Shown here: positions 7,359-16,445 of the stretch, one piece after another
How positions within the stretch are numbered: position 1 is the first letter of the stretch
Layout of the letters: each line of letters begins with the position of its first letter
NCBI RefSeq assembly: GCF_009688965.1
Contig: NZ_AP021875.1
Span: forward strand, 620,001-684,000
Origin: Desulfosarcina widdelii
GTDB lineage: Bacteria > Desulfobacterota > Desulfobacteria > Desulfobacterales > Desulfosarcinaceae
DNA length: 64,000 bases
Direction of reading: 5' to 3'
Program-made: the position numbers and the translations under genes
Notes under the pieces: model-generated
Database searches by the model: none
Told to the model about the DNA's origin: nothing
The model's input: the letters and a program-made list of their open reading frames with translations, nothing else

Positions 7359-9332
7359 ATGACACTTACTATCGACTTTTCAGTTATTTTGATTCTGATC
7401 GCGGGTATATGGCAGTTCCGGGCGCCCCGCCGAGCAAAGACCGGTAACCTGACCGCGGCATTTGCGCTGATGTGCGCTTTTTTCTTGGTTCTATACCGCA
7501 ACGGGATATTGGACGCAGGTGTCGTTATCCTGTCTCTGCTGGGGGGAGCGATCGCCGGGTATGCGGTGGCACGTGCCGTCAGCATGATCCAGATCCCGGC
7601 CATGGTCGCCTTTCAACACGGCGCAGGCGGGGTAGCGGCTTTCCTTGTATCTCTGGTTGAGTTGACCCGCAGCTCCCACGCGCTGGAACCGGTGAGCGAA
7701 ATTTCGGGCTTGTTGGGAATGACCATCGGGGCGTTGACGTTCAGTGGCAGCATGGTAGCCTCTGCCAAATTATCTAACAGAATGAGGCAAACCCAGCAAA
7801 TCCTCCCCGGTCATCAAATGTTGTTGTGGTGGAACATTGGCGGCCTGTTTTTTGTTGGAGGGTTATCCTTTTACATCACCTCCGAACTGGTGTGGGTTGT
7901 TTATTTGATCCAGATCCTCCTTTCCGTTCTTTTCGGCATCTTGTTTTCGGTCCGTATTGGCGGCGCCGACATGCCGGTGCTGATTTCCTTTCTCAACGCG
8001 ACCGCAGGCTTGGCGGCTTCTTTTTGCGGGATGGTGATCGGAAATCAGCTGCTGATTGCTTTCGGTGCAACGGTCGCGGCTTCTGGTTCCATTCTCACGC
8101 ATGTGATGTGCAAAGCAATGAACCGAAACCTTTTCAGGGTATTTTTTCCTAAAACGGTCAAAAAAAATGGAGCGGTGGGCAAAAAAGCATCGACTGTCGC
8201 GTCTCCACCACCACACGCTGCTAACCATTCCGATCCTGAAGAGATAAATGCACAAGAACCGTTCACAAAGGCCATAAACATTATCAAACAAGCCCACTCT
8301 ATCATTATTGTTCCCGGATACGGTATGGCCCTGGCAAAAGCACAGACGGAGGTCGTCGAGCTGGCCAATCGATTGATCGCCGGCGGGAGCACCGTTCAAT
8401 ATGCCATTCACCCGGTCGCCGGCCGCATGCCCGGGCACATGAATGTGCTGCTGGCTGAAGCCGGCGTAGACTACGACATGCTGGTGGAGATGGAAGCCAT
8501 CAACCCTGAATTTCAGTCCACGGATCTGGTGCTGGTCGTCGGGGCCTGCGATGTGGTCAATCCCGCGGCCATCGATGTCGAGGGGACTCCGATATCCGGC
8601 ATGCCGATCCTGATGGCCCACGAGGCCAAGCATGTGGTGTGCTGCAATTTCGATGAAAAACCCGGTTATTCCGGGGTTGAAAATCCGCTTTATTCCAATG
8701 GCAACACGATTTTGCTGGCGGGAGACGCCAAGAAAACCGTCCAGCGCCTCCTGGACGCGTTGACCGAAAAACAGTCCGGTGAGATGCCTGCCGATAAAAC
8801 CGATCAGGATAGCACCCCCGACGCCGTCCAAGCGCTTTCTCGAGCAAAACGAATCGTCATTATTCCGGGGTACGGTATGGCGCTGGCCAAGGCCCAATTC
8901 GATATTGTGGAACTGGGGAATATTTTACAACAAAAAGGCGCACAGGTGGATTACGCGATCCATCCGGTTGCCGGCCGCATGCCCGGGCATATGAACGTGC
9001 TGCTGGCCGAGGCCGACGTCGATTACGAAAACCTGATCGAAATGGAGGAGGCCAACCCCGGATTTGCCGAAACGGATGTGGCCATGGTCGTCGGTGCCTG
9101 CGATGTCGTCAATCCCGCGGCAATAAAACAAAATGGAACCCCGATTTCCGGTATGCCGATTCTGATGGCCCACGAGGCCAGAACGGTGATTGTCTGCAAT
9201 ATGGACAAAAAGCCAGGCTATTCAGGCGTAGAGAATCCGCTCTACGACAATGAGAATACCATCATGCTGCTCGGGGATGCCCGGCTGACGGCCAAAAAAC
9301 TGATCGAAACATTCCAGGCAGAGGGAGGGTGA
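7359..9332 (+). CDS. pntB: NAD(P) transhydrogenase beta subunit with two tandem NADP(H)-binding domains III
   Basis: At 657 residues this is about 190 longer than usual PntB (about 460). Residues 1-275 are the membrane domain II, with the typical FQHGAGGVAA, TIGALTFSGS and SFLNATAGLAAS segments. A linker of about 30 polar residues follows. A complete domain III then occurs twice, about 305-468 and 489-655. Each copy has GYGMALAKAQ (near 320 and 504), AIHPVAGRMPGHMNVLLAEA, VGACDVVNPAA, GTPISGMPILMAHEA and KPGYSGVENPLY. The two copies are close but not identical, and neither shows an obvious lost motif. A 21-residue acidic linker joins them. The protein drives NADPH formation from the proton gradient; what the extra domain does is unknown. 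It is followed by the gene at 9334 after one base. Confidence 0.93.
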   Translation: MTLTIDFSVILILIAGIWQFRAPRRAKTGNLTAAFALMCAFFLVLYRNGILDAGVVILSLLGGAIAGYAVARAVSMIQIPAMVAFQHGAGGVAAFLVSLVELTRSSHALEPVSEISGLLGMTIGALTFSGSMVASAKLSNRMRQTQQILPGHQMLLWWNIGGLFFVGGLSFYITSELVWVVYLIQILLSVLFGILFSVRIGGADMPVLISFLNATAGLAASFCGMVIGNQLLIAFGATVAASGSILTHVMCKAMNRNLFRVFFPKTVKKNGAVGKKASTVASPPPHAANHSDPEEINAQEPFTKAINIIKQAHSIIIVPGYGMALAKAQTEVVELANRLIAGGSTVQYAIHPVAGRMPGHMNVLLAEAGVDYDMLVEMEAINPEFQSTDLVLVVGACDVVNPAAIDVEGTPISGMPILMAHEAKHVVCCNFDEKPGYSGVENPLYSNGNTILLAGDAKKTVQRLLDALTEKQSGEMPADKTDQDSTPDAVQALSRAKRIVIIPGYGMALAKAQFDIVELGNILQQKGAQVDYAIHPVAGRMPGHMNVLLAEADVDYENLIEMEEANPGFAETDVAMVVGACDVVNPAAIKQNGTPISGMPILMAHEARTVIVCNMDKKPGYSGVENPLYDNENTIMLLGDARLTAKKLIETFQAEGG

Positions 9333-9333
9333 C

Positions 9334-10023
9334 ATGACGATTCGCTATTTGGAGGACTCAAAAAATGTGCCCGGGGACCCTAACGACAAAGCTTCTTCAT
9401 CCCGGCTCGACATCAAACATGTTCATAATTTAAACGAGCGGACCAAAGAATTGGATTGTCTGTATCGAGCTATCAACCTTTTGGGGATCGCGGAACATGG
9501 ATCTCTGGAAAAAGCGATCCAGCAGGTTGCGGACCTGATACCGAGCGGGCTGCAATTTCCAAAAGTTGCCTGTTCCCGCATAGTGATCGGCGAACAAGAA
9601 TACAGGTCCGAAAGATACGTTCACAGCCGTTGGCTGTTGATCGCGGATATCCTTGCCGATGAAGAGAATGTCGGCTCCCTTGAAGTGGCCTATGTAGAAA
9701 TGCGCCCTGATAGTTTCAAGGGGCCGTTTTTGGAGGAGGAAGTCTTTCTTTTGAATGCGGTTGCCTGCTTGATTGGCCAAACGATTTATCGGAAAAAATT
9801 GATAGACGAAAGAAACGAGCATTTCAAACATCTTGAAAGGATATATCAAAAAGTGCTCAGGGGGTTTATTCCCATCTGTGCCTCATGCAAAAGCATCAGA
9901 GATGAAAAAGGGGCTTGGCACCAGCTGGAAGCTTACGTACAAAAACGAACCGAAGCGACTTTCAGCCATGGTATCTGCCCGGAATGTTATAAAAAGCTTT
10001 ATCCTTATCTCTCAGGTCGGTAG
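9334..10023 (+). CDS. GAF-like sensor protein with C-terminal CxxC...CxxC module
   Basis: A 229-residue cytosolic protein. Its first 150 residues match the N-terminal region of the sigma54 activator at 2442 (NERTKELDCLYRAINL here, SERIKELNCLYGISNL there; both continue with a VADLIP/AVELIP helix and the FLEEE motif). A short coiled coil leads to a C-terminal module, LRGFIPICASCKSIRD ... FSHGICPECYKKLYP, with Cys182, 185, 215 and 218 placed to bind one metal. The same module ends the membrane protein at 42577. There is no kinase, AAA+ or DNA-binding domain. Starting one base after the pntB stop, it is the last gene of the sigma54 unit and may feed back on the activator. That role is inference. 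Confidence 0.82.
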   Translation: MTIRYLEDSKNVPGDPNDKASSSRLDIKHVHNLNERTKELDCLYRAINLLGIAEHGSLEKAIQQVADLIPSGLQFPKVACSRIVIGEQEYRSERYVHSRWLLIADILADEENVGSLEVAYVEMRPDSFKGPFLEEEVFLLNAVACLIGQTIYRKKLIDERNEHFKHLERIYQKVLRGFIPICASCKSIRDEKGAWHQLEAYVQKRTEATFSHGICPECYKKLYPYLSGR

Positions 10024-10134
10024 TAGGCAGCTTTGTTCTCGTTATCCTTACTATTTTGTCAGTAGAAGTTCAATCCGAAACGAAAATAGAATTCCCAACG
10101 GATTCTTTGATCCGACAAGGAAGAGGGTCTATAA

Positions 10135-10683
10135 ATGGAGAAGATGAAGGTAAGGGAATTGATGCGTCCAACTGATGAGTTTCCTCGTATTTCCAACCAG
10201 GCTACTTTTATGGAAGCGGTGGCTGCATTGGAAAAGGCTGATTTGGAATTCAAATCAGGCAAAGCACCAGAAAGAATACTATTGGTCTATGACGGGGCGG
10301 GCAATATCGTTGGAAAATTATCCCCCATGGACGTTGTCCAGGGCTTGGAGCCAAACTATGCCAACATCGACGACCTTAAAGCAACTCCTTATTACCAACT
10401 GATTCGGATGTGGCACAGACCACTTGGTGAACTTTGCAAAAAAGCTTACAGCGTCAAAATTCATACTTTTATCAAGATGCCTACTTCTGACCATATCGTA
10501 AAAGCCGATGATAAAATGGACAGTGCTTTTCATCTTTTTATCGTCAATCGCCACGATTCTCTATTCGTTCAAGACGGATCGTACCTTGTAGGTTTGATTC
10601 GATTTTCAGATGTCTACAAGAAAATCAGAGAGATCATTACCTCTTGTCCTTCTCCGACACAGGATAGCAGCAGGGACGTTTAA
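10135..10683 (+). CDS. CBS-domain pair protein
   Basis: A 182-residue protein made almost entirely of two CBS motifs. The first begins VRELMRPTDEFPRISNQATF and ends ILLVYDGAGNIVGKLSPMDV; the second covers the region around KADDKMDSAFHLFIVNRHDS to YLVGLIRFSDVYKKI. Such pairs bind adenosine nucleotides and act as energy sensors. No partner domain is fused. GAAGAGGG lies upstream of the ATG. The gene starts a row of small stress-type genes after the transhydrogenase unit and is separated from it by 111 bp. Confidence 0.85.
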   Translation: MEKMKVRELMRPTDEFPRISNQATFMEAVAALEKADLEFKSGKAPERILLVYDGAGNIVGKLSPMDVVQGLEPNYANIDDLKATPYYQLIRMWHRPLGELCKKAYSVKIHTFIKMPTSDHIVKADDKMDSAFHLFIVNRHDSLFVQDGSYLVGLIRFSDVYKKIREIITSCPSPTQDSSRDV

Positions 10684-10703
10684 TCACATTGTAAGTTTGG
10701 TGA

Positions 10704-10862
10704 ATGCATAATTTTCCCAAAATGACAAATAGATTATGCGATATCCGCGACTACGTGCTGGAAAACGGTGATGCTTTCGTTGCTACTCTTCATAGGGTAT
10801 TAGTGCTGGTAAGAGCTCTCAATCGGGAACGGATCGGTCACTCCAAAAGCTTGGTAAGGTAG
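10704..10862 (+). CDS. Possible 52-residue protein in the gap after the CBS gene
   Basis: An open frame of 52 codons starts MHNFPKMTNRLCDIRDY and is helical and basic toward its end. It has only a weak ribosome-binding site and no family I recognise. It is listed because it fills an otherwise empty 256-bp gap; it may well not be a gene. Confidence 0.2.
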   Translation: MHNFPKMTNRLCDIRDYVLENGDAFVATLHRVLVLVRALNRERIGHSKSLVR

Positions 10863-10939
10863 CCCTTTAAAGGAAAGTTCATTTTAATCAGAGGAGCGTC
10901 GCTTAGTGCTTCAGAGCGCGAATAAGTAACGGAGGTACA

Positions 10940-11224
10940 ATGCATCTGAAAGGAATTAAAAAAGATCCCTCGAGCACGCAACCATCCTATACGGTAAAAG
11001 CAAACTCAAAAATATGTATAAAAGATGTGGATAGCGGAGAAGTGTTCCGCTTTTGCCTCGTTCCGCCTGAAGACCACGATGCGAGAAATGGTAAAATCTC
11101 GATTTTGACGACCTTGGGTGCCGCCTTGATATGCAAAAGCGTTGGAAATATGATCACCTGGCAGGCGCCATCTGGTCTAAGAAGATTTGAAGTGCGATCT
11201 GTTTTTCGATCAGAACGAATTTGA
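10940..11224 (+). CDS. GreA/GreB C-terminal-domain protein (94 aa)
   Basis: A 94-residue protein consisting of the FKBP-like C-terminal domain of GreA/GreB/Rnk without the coiled-coil arm. The tell-tale part is GKISILTTLGAALICKSVGN followed by MITWQAPSG and FEV, which aligns with the GreA pattern (GKxSxLSPLGxALxGKxxGD). It cannot act as a transcript-cleavage factor without the coiled coil, but the domain may bind RNA polymerase as in Rnk. A related longer protein lies at 15519. ACGGAGGTACA forms the ribosome-binding site; the same leader stretch precedes the gene at 11352. Confidence 0.72.
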   Translation: MHLKGIKKDPSSTQPSYTVKANSKICIKDVDSGEVFRFCLVPPEDHDARNGKISILTTLGAALICKSVGNMITWQAPSGLRRFEVRSVFRSERI

Positions 11225-11351
11225 CGATTGTGCCGGTATGGCAGCTTCGGAAGGTTTGCCATTGAATTGGCGTCGGTAACGATCCATACCGATAAGAATT
11301 GTGCACTATGTTCATAGCATTGCAGAACCACTCAACAAACGGAGGTACAAC

Positions 11352-11660
11352 ATGGCTATTCGTAAGCAGGCTTTAAAGAGCAAACCCGTGTGCAAGGTTA
11401 CGTTTAATATCCCGGAGAAGATGGCAGACGCGGCAACTCAGGCTCATGTGGTGGGCGAGTTCAACGACTGGTCGACCTCGGCGACACCAATGAAAAGATC
11501 TAAAAAAGGTGCTTTTAGTGCTACCGTTGAGCTGAAAAAAGGCCGGTCGTATCAGTTCCGCTATTTATTGGAGGAATCCCGCTGGGAAAACGACCCGGAT
11601 GCCGACGGCTATCTGCCGACCCCTTTTGGGGACAGCCAAAATTCGGTGATCAATCTGTAG
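11352..11660 (+). CDS. CBM48 / isoamylase N-terminal-domain protein
   Basis: A 102-residue protein with the early-set (CBM48) fold found in glycogen branching enzymes and AMPK beta subunits: HVVGEFNDWSTSATPMKRSK, then FSATVELKKGRSYQFRYLL and NDPDADGYLPTPFG. It should bind alpha-glucan such as glycogen. No catalytic domain is attached. The ATG at 11352 is chosen because GGAGGTACAAC precedes it; the frame is open upstream to 11301. Stand-alone proteins of this type are common in Desulfobacterota; their precise role is not known to me. Confidence 0.85.
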   Translation: MAIRKQALKSKPVCKVTFNIPEKMADAATQAHVVGEFNDWSTSATPMKRSKKGAFSATVELKKGRSYQFRYLLEESRWENDPDADGYLPTPFGDSQNSVINL

Positions 11661-11847
11661 GGTCTCCTTACCCGTCATTATTTTACTGGGTCGCTGGTTT
11701 TTGCCTTCAATGCCGCCTGGTCGGATTTGGAAGGCATCGGCAAAGGATTGTCGGGGGCTCTGTTCTAATCGGCATGGGCGATAATGGATCGAATGAAAAA
11801 TAGATTATAGCTGGATGTTCCCACATTGAAAGGCAAATCCAAAGGCT

Positions 11848-12411
11848 ATGTTTGATCCGCATATTCTCCTGACGGGCGTTATCATTTTTCTGGCTAGAAT
11901 CTGCGATGTGTCAATGGGTACTATCCGAACCATCGTTACCGTTCAAGGAAGGACCGGTATCGCGTTTGTTCTGGCCATTTTTGAGATTACCATCTGGGTG
12001 ACCGTGGCCGGCACGGTGATCAATCAGATTGCCGACAAGCCACTACTGGTCATTTTTTATGCATTCGGATACGCAACTGGAAACGTGGTTGGAATCAGGG
12101 TGGAGCGCATGCTTGCTTTTGGAACGACGATTCTCCGAATTATTACCCCTAACGCAGGTCCTGCCATCGCATCGCACCTGAGAGAAAAAGGGCAGCCGGT
12201 TACAGTATTCCGAGGAGAGGGCAAACATGGACCGGTCAACGAACTTTATATTGCCTGCCGACGACGTGATCTCAAGTGGATTCTGCCAGACGTTCAGTGC
12301 ATCGACCCGAAACTGTTTTACGTAATCGAGCAGGCACGGGATATGAGCAAAATATACCGGCCGGTCTTTTCGCCGCTTGGCGGTTGGCGAGCGATCAGTA
12401 ACCGTAAATAG
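11848..12411 (+). CDS. UPF0316 family membrane protein (DUF5698/DUF2179)
   Basis: A 187-residue protein with three N-terminal transmembrane helices, including the family stretch ARICDVSMGTIRTIVTVQGR and later YAFGYATGNVVGIRVE, followed by a soluble DUF2179 domain (about residues 105-170: PVTVFRGEGKHGPVNELYIA, and RRRDLKWILPDVQCIDPKLF). The DUF2179 domain resembles small ligand-binding folds, but the family's function is unknown. AAAGG lies close to the ATG. The C-terminus extends past the usual DUF2179 end by about 20 residues. Confidence 0.85.
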   Translation: MFDPHILLTGVIIFLARICDVSMGTIRTIVTVQGRTGIAFVLAIFEITIWVTVAGTVINQIADKPLLVIFYAFGYATGNVVGIRVERMLAFGTTILRIITPNAGPAIASHLREKGQPVTVFRGEGKHGPVNELYIACRRRDLKWILPDVQCIDPKLFYVIEQARDMSKIYRPVFSPLGGWRAISNRK

Positions 12412-12454
12412 TTGTATCATATCGACATCAATAGTCAAAAAGGCTGAAGAGGGT

Positions 12455-13237
12455 ATGCTAAATCGTCGCGAGGGAAAACCTTATTACATGATCTCCTCAC
12501 TGGCACGCGGCCTACGAATGATCGAACTGCTTGCTGAAAATGGACAACTGACTGCCAGTGAGTCCGCTCGTATGATGGGGTCGAGTCGTAGCGTAGCGCA
12601 TCGTTTTTTAGCGACGCTTCACAAACTTGGCTATGTTCGTCAAGACGAACGTGCACGGTATGCCCTGTCCATGAAACTGTTTGAACTAGGCAGTCGAGTT
12701 ATCAATCATAGCGAGATTTTTACCACCGCGCGCCCGTTCATGCAGCGTTTGGTTCAAAGTCACGGCGAAACCGTCAGCCTCAGTATATTGGACGGACAAG
12801 ATATGGTGATCATCGACACGCTTACAGGAAGGAAATTGTTCAATTATCATTCGACAGTTGGTAGCCGCACGTCAGCCAGTAGCCATGCCATGGGAAAAGT
12901 AATTCTGGCCTTCAGGAATCGGGAAGACCAAGAGGTTTATGCCGATGCCGTTCATCTTGATTCGTGTCTCCCCTGTACAACCAATGATTCTGGTGCCTTT
13001 TTGTCCGAACTCGACGGGATAAGGCGCGATGGATATGCAACGGACGACGAAAAATGGGCCGTGGGCATCAGGTGTGTCGCCGCACCGGTATTCAATCATA
13101 CCAACGAACCCGCTTATTCAATCGGTGTTTTCGGACCGACAAATCGAATGACGTCTGTAGTTATTTCAAAATTGTCCTTTGATCTCATCCAGAGCTGCCG
13201 CGTGATCTCCAAAAAGCTTGGCAGCAGCCGAGACTGA
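12455..13237 (+). CDS. IclR family transcriptional regulator
   Basis: A 260-residue regulator with an N-terminal winged helix-turn-helix (residues 12-75; SLARGLRMIELLAENGQLTA and MMGSSRSVAHRFLATL) and a C-terminal effector-binding domain (about 90-255) with the IclR patterns GRKLFNYHSTVGSRTSASSH, MGKVILA and RRDGYATDDEKWAVGIRCVA. The ligand is unknown; members often control aromatic or acid catabolism genes. The start at 12455 has GAGGGT just upstream; the frame continues upstream but overlaps the preceding gene. No clear target gene is adjacent: the Kef-type antiporter follows after 272 bp. Confidence 0.88.
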   Translation: MLNRREGKPYYMISSLARGLRMIELLAENGQLTASESARMMGSSRSVAHRFLATLHKLGYVRQDERARYALSMKLFELGSRVINHSEIFTTARPFMQRLVQSHGETVSLSILDGQDMVIIDTLTGRKLFNYHSTVGSRTSASSHAMGKVILAFRNREDQEVYADAVHLDSCLPCTTNDSGAFLSELDGIRRDGYATDDEKWAVGIRCVAAPVFNHTNEPAYSIGVFGPTNRMTSVVISKLSFDLIQSCRVISKKLGSSRD

Positions 13238-13279
13238 GTCGCCCTTTTCATCAACGATCTGTCTTTTATTAATGAACCG

Positions 13280-13295
13280 CTGGAATCACTTCCAG
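13280..13295. repeat. Small inverted repeat after the IclR gene
   Basis: CTGGAA-TCAC-TTCCAG forms a 6-bp stem 42 bp after the IclR stop, with flanking ATTAA and TTAAT that could extend it. There is no T-run, so a terminator or an operator for the antiporter gene are both possible. Confidence 0.3.
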
Positions 13296-13509
13296 TGTTA
13301 ATTCCTAAGGCTTAAAGAAATCAGAGAAGAGTACTGGCGCTTAAGCAAGGTTCCCGATGGAGCCGGAGGAAGCATTTATCAGAGGCAGAGCAAAAGAACG
13401 TCTGATAATAGCATATCTTGATTGTTTGACAGCCTGTCGTACGGCCTGTTCGATATCCATGGTTGATCGATCAACAGGCGGACGCGGTTTGATACACGCT
13501 GGGGAAAAA

Positions 13510-15483
13510 ATGGGTATCGCGACTGACATTATACTGCTGATCGTTGCAGCATTTTCTTGCGGCATAATCCTGCAACGACTCGGCCAGCCGTTAATTCTGG
13601 GCTATATTGCGGCCGGGGTTGTCTTGGGACCGCACACCGGGGGTATTACGGTCTCGAACATTCACGAAATTGAATTGCTTGCCGAGATAGGCGTGGCCTT
13701 GCTTCTGTTTGCATTGGGACTTGAGTTTAGCCTCAAGGATCTCAAGCCGGTTAAAAAAGTGGCGTTGATCGGTACGCCCCTCCAAATGATCCTTACCATC
13801 TGTCTTGGGTTATGTATAGGCAGCTTAATGGGGTGGGATTGGAAGTCATCACTGTGGCTCGGGGCATTTATCTCTCTTTCGAGCACCATGGTGATCCTCA
13901 AGACGCTCATGAACCAGGGCTGGATAGGCACTCTTTCCAGTAAGGTGATGATCGGAATGCTTATCGTGCAGGATCTGGCCGTGATCCCCATGATGATTAT
14001 TCTTCCTCAGCTGAATAACCCGGCAGTGGGTATCCATGCCATCGGCTTCTCCGCGGTCAAAGCGGCTATTTTTATCGCCGGAATGATATTGCTCGGGACC
14101 CGGATTCTGCCTCGACTCATGACTCATATCGCCAATTTGGGTTCGAGGGAACTCTTTTTGCTCGCCATCACTGCCATCGGTTTGGGCATCGGTTACTTAA
14201 CGCATCTGCTGGGGCTTTCTTTTGCCTTTGGGGCATTTGTCGCCGGTATGGTGTTGAGTGAGTCCGACTATGGTTATCAAGCCCTCAGCGATATAATTCC
14301 GCTTCGAGATCTTTTTGGGCTTTTGTTTTTCACCTCGGTTGGCATGTTGTTGGATCCCGCCTTTCTGGTGAATCATTTCAGCCAGGTTGTTATTTTGGTG
14401 CTGGCCGTGGGCATTGGCAAGGGCATCATATTTGCGCTCATCGTTCGGATTTTCAAGTATGGTAACGTGATTCCTCTGGCCGTAGGACTGGGCTTGTTTC
14501 AGATTGGCGAGTTTTCGTTCGTCTTGGCAAGGGTAGGGGTATCATCAAACTCGATCAACCATGATTTATACACGTTGATATTGACCGCCACGGTCTTGAC
14601 GATGGTACTGACCCCATTGGTTTCGGGTCAAACGGCAAGGCTCTATGCGTTGAAGAAGCATTGGATGCGTCATGAACCGCTTGAGTCGGCGAGCATTCCC
14701 GATATCGGGCTTAAGAACCATGCAGTTATCGCCGGTGGCGGCCGTGTCGGTTTTCAGGTTGCACAGGTCTTGCAGCGTCTGGGATTGCCATTTGCAATCA
14801 TCGAACTGGACCACCGGCGATTCGATCAAGCCAAGGTCGCCGGCTTGGCCGTTGTTTATGGCGATGCCAGCCAGGAAATTGTTCTTGATGCAGCGGGGAT
14901 AAAAGATGCCGCCATTTTAATTCTGACCATACCTGGACTTGTGGCGGCCAAATCGACAGTGGTTCAGTCCAAACGGTTAAACGGGCACATCGGAATTGTC
15001 GCGCGTGCACCCGGGCCGGATTACTTAGATTTTTTCAAAGACCTGGGGGTTGTGGAAACCGTTCTTCCGGAATTCGAGGCGGGCCTTGAAATGACACGCC
15101 AGGCCCTTCTCCACCTCAGCGTTCCGCCGACCGAAGTTCAACGTCATACGGACACCATTCGTCAGGAACGATATGCTTCCATGTTGGACAACAATGATAA
15201 TTATCGCTTATTGACCCAACTTCGAGGTGCCGAACAACAGTTCGATTTGCAATGGATCCGTCTGCCTCGGGAAAGTCGGATGGCCCATCGGACGATTGGA
15301 AAGAGCGAAATACGAAAAACAACGGGGGCATCTGTCGTCGGAGTTGTCCGGCAAGGTGAGTTACGACCCAATCCCGATGCCGACTTTGTTTTAGAACCCG
15401 GGGATTTAGTCGCAATTATCGGAAATGACAGGAGCAGAGACATATTTTTTCAAGTGGCATCGTCTCCGCTATGTAGTGGATAA
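13510..15483 (+). CDS. Kef-type monovalent cation:proton antiporter with TrkA-N and TrkA-C domains
   Basis: A 657-residue CPA2 antiporter. About twelve transmembrane segments (residues 5-385) carry the family stretches [34 protein letters not shown] and [14 protein letters not shown] cytosolic TrkA-N/RCK domain follows ([20 protein letters not shown], then [23 protein letters not shown]), then a TrkA-C domain near the C-terminus. It probably exports K+ or Na+ under control of NAD(H) or another nucleotide. The start at 13510 has GGGG five bases upstream and begins at the first membrane helix; the longer frame from 13357 adds a polar extension absent from the family. A decayed partial copy is at 45270. 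Confidence 0.9.
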   Translation: MGIATDIILLIVAAFSCGIILQRLGQPLILGYIAAGVVLGPHTGGITVSNIHEIELLAEIGVALLLFALGLEFSLKDLKPVKKVALIGTPLQMILTICLGLCIGSLMGWDWKSSLWLGAFISLSSTMVILKTLMNQGWIGTLSSKVMIGMLIVQDLAVIPMMIILPQLNNPAVGIHAIGFSAVKAAIFIAGMILLGTRILPRLMTHIANLGSRELFLLAITAIGLGIGYLTHLLGLSFAFGAFVAGMVLSESDYGYQALSDIIPLRDLFGLLFFTSVGMLLDPAFLVNHFSQVVILVLAVGIGKGIIFALIVRIFKYGNVIPLAVGLGLFQIGEFSFVLARVGVSSNSINHDLYTLILTATVLTMVLTPLVSGQTARLYALKKHWMRHEPLESASIPDIGLKNHAVIAGGGRVGFQVAQVLQRLGLPFAIIELDHRRFDQAKVAGLAVVYGDASQEIVLDAAGIKDAAILILTIPGLVAAKSTVVQSKRLNGHIGIVARAPGPDYLDFFKDLGVVETVLPEFEAGLEMTRQALLHLSVPPTEVQRHTDTIRQERYASMLDNNDNYRLLTQLRGAEQQFDLQWIRLPRESRMAHRTIGKSEIRKTTGASVVGVVRQGELRPNPDADFVLEPGDLVAIIGNDRSRDIFFQVASSPLCSG

Positions 15484-15518
15484 ATCAACCATTAACCGGT
15501 GTTTAAGGAAAAAAGATT

Positions 15519-15935
15519 ATGCAAAACCGCACGATTTACATCACCAAGTTCGACCTTGAACGGCTTGAAGATCTTCTCGCTGCAGCTGGCGAATTCAGCT
15601 ATCGGGATCGTTTGGATCTGGAGGAGCTCGAAGCGGAAATCCAGGAAGGCACCCTAGTTGATTCCAAAAATGTTCCTCCAAATGTCGTCACCATGAATTC
15701 CCGGGTGGCATTGATTGACATTGACGAAAACAAGCCGATGATTTTCACCCTGACCTTTCCCAGGGATGCTGACATTGACAAGGGCAGGTTGTCCGTCCTG
15801 TCTCCAGTCGGGACAGCCATCCTCGGGCACGCCGAGGGCGACGTTATTGAATGGCGTGTTCCAGCCGGACACCGTTGCTTTAAGATTGAAAGGATACTCT
15901 ACCAGCCTGAAGCCGCGGGTGATTATCATCTTTAG
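15519..15935 (+). CDS. rnk: Rnk family nucleoside diphosphate kinase regulator
   Basis: A 138-residue protein with an N-terminal short coiled coil (residues 10-50; YITKFDLERLEDLLAAA) and a GreA-like C-terminal domain (DKGRLSVLSPVGTAILGHAE, then GDVIEWRVPAG). The order matches Rnk, which binds RNA polymerase like Gre factors but has too short an arm to reach the active site. It starts 35 bp after the antiporter gene with AAGGA upstream. Its C-terminal domain resembles the 94-residue protein at 10940. Confidence 0.87.
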   Translation: MQNRTIYITKFDLERLEDLLAAAGEFSYRDRLDLEELEAEIQEGTLVDSKNVPPNVVTMNSRVALIDIDENKPMIFTLTFPRDADIDKGRLSVLSPVGTAILGHAEGDVIEWRVPAGHRCFKIERILYQPEAAGDYHL

Positions 15936-16050
15936 CACAACCGAATCTTGGAATTGCAGTGTCCGGTGATCACAATAATGTAGAACCTGTTTTGTCGAAC
16001 GAATATAGAAACACGCACCAACCAATGGAATAAAGACTATTAACAATCGC

Positions 16051-16422
16051 ATGAATATTCAAACCAAACGAGTCTACGATCCAGCCGAGAAGATCGATGG
16101 AAACCGCGTCCTTGTGGACCGGGTGTGGCCCAGGGGGCTGTCTAAGGAAAAGGTCCAAGCCGATCTGTGGCTGAAAGATGCCGCGCCGAGCACCGCTCTT
16201 CGAAAATGGTTCGCCCATGACCGATCAAGATGGGAAGCATTTAAAGAGCGTTATTTTGCGGAGTTGAAGGACCAACCGGAGGTGTTGGCAACGCTTTCGG
16301 AACTTGCACGAAAGGGACCCATCACACTTCCTTTTTCTGCCAGGGATGCCCGTTGCAACCAGGCCGTTGCCTTGAAGGCTTTTCTTGAGTCAATTTTAGT
16401 CCATGATGGGTCATTGAAATAA
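16051..16422 (+). CDS. DUF488 family protein
   Basis: A 123-residue protein of the DUF488 (YeaO-like) family: RVYDPAEKIDGNRVLVDRVW, then PRGLSKEKVQADLWLKDAAP, a central FAHDRSRWEAFKERYFAEL and a C-terminal helix. No enzymatic activity is well established for the family; conserved Arg and Asp residues suggest nucleic-acid or nucleotide binding. No strong ribosome-binding site is visible. It lies in a run of small stress-associated genes. Confidence 0.88.
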   Translation: MNIQTKRVYDPAEKIDGNRVLVDRVWPRGLSKEKVQADLWLKDAAPSTALRKWFAHDRSRWEAFKERYFAELKDQPEVLATLSELARKGPITLPFSARDARCNQAVALKAFLESILVHDGSLK

Positions 16423-16445
16423 TTCACAAACACAAGGAGGTTCCT

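Noticed and set aside
7863..8897. Minus-strand open frame (344 codons) opposite pntB
   Set aside because: Shadow of the repeated domain III sequence.
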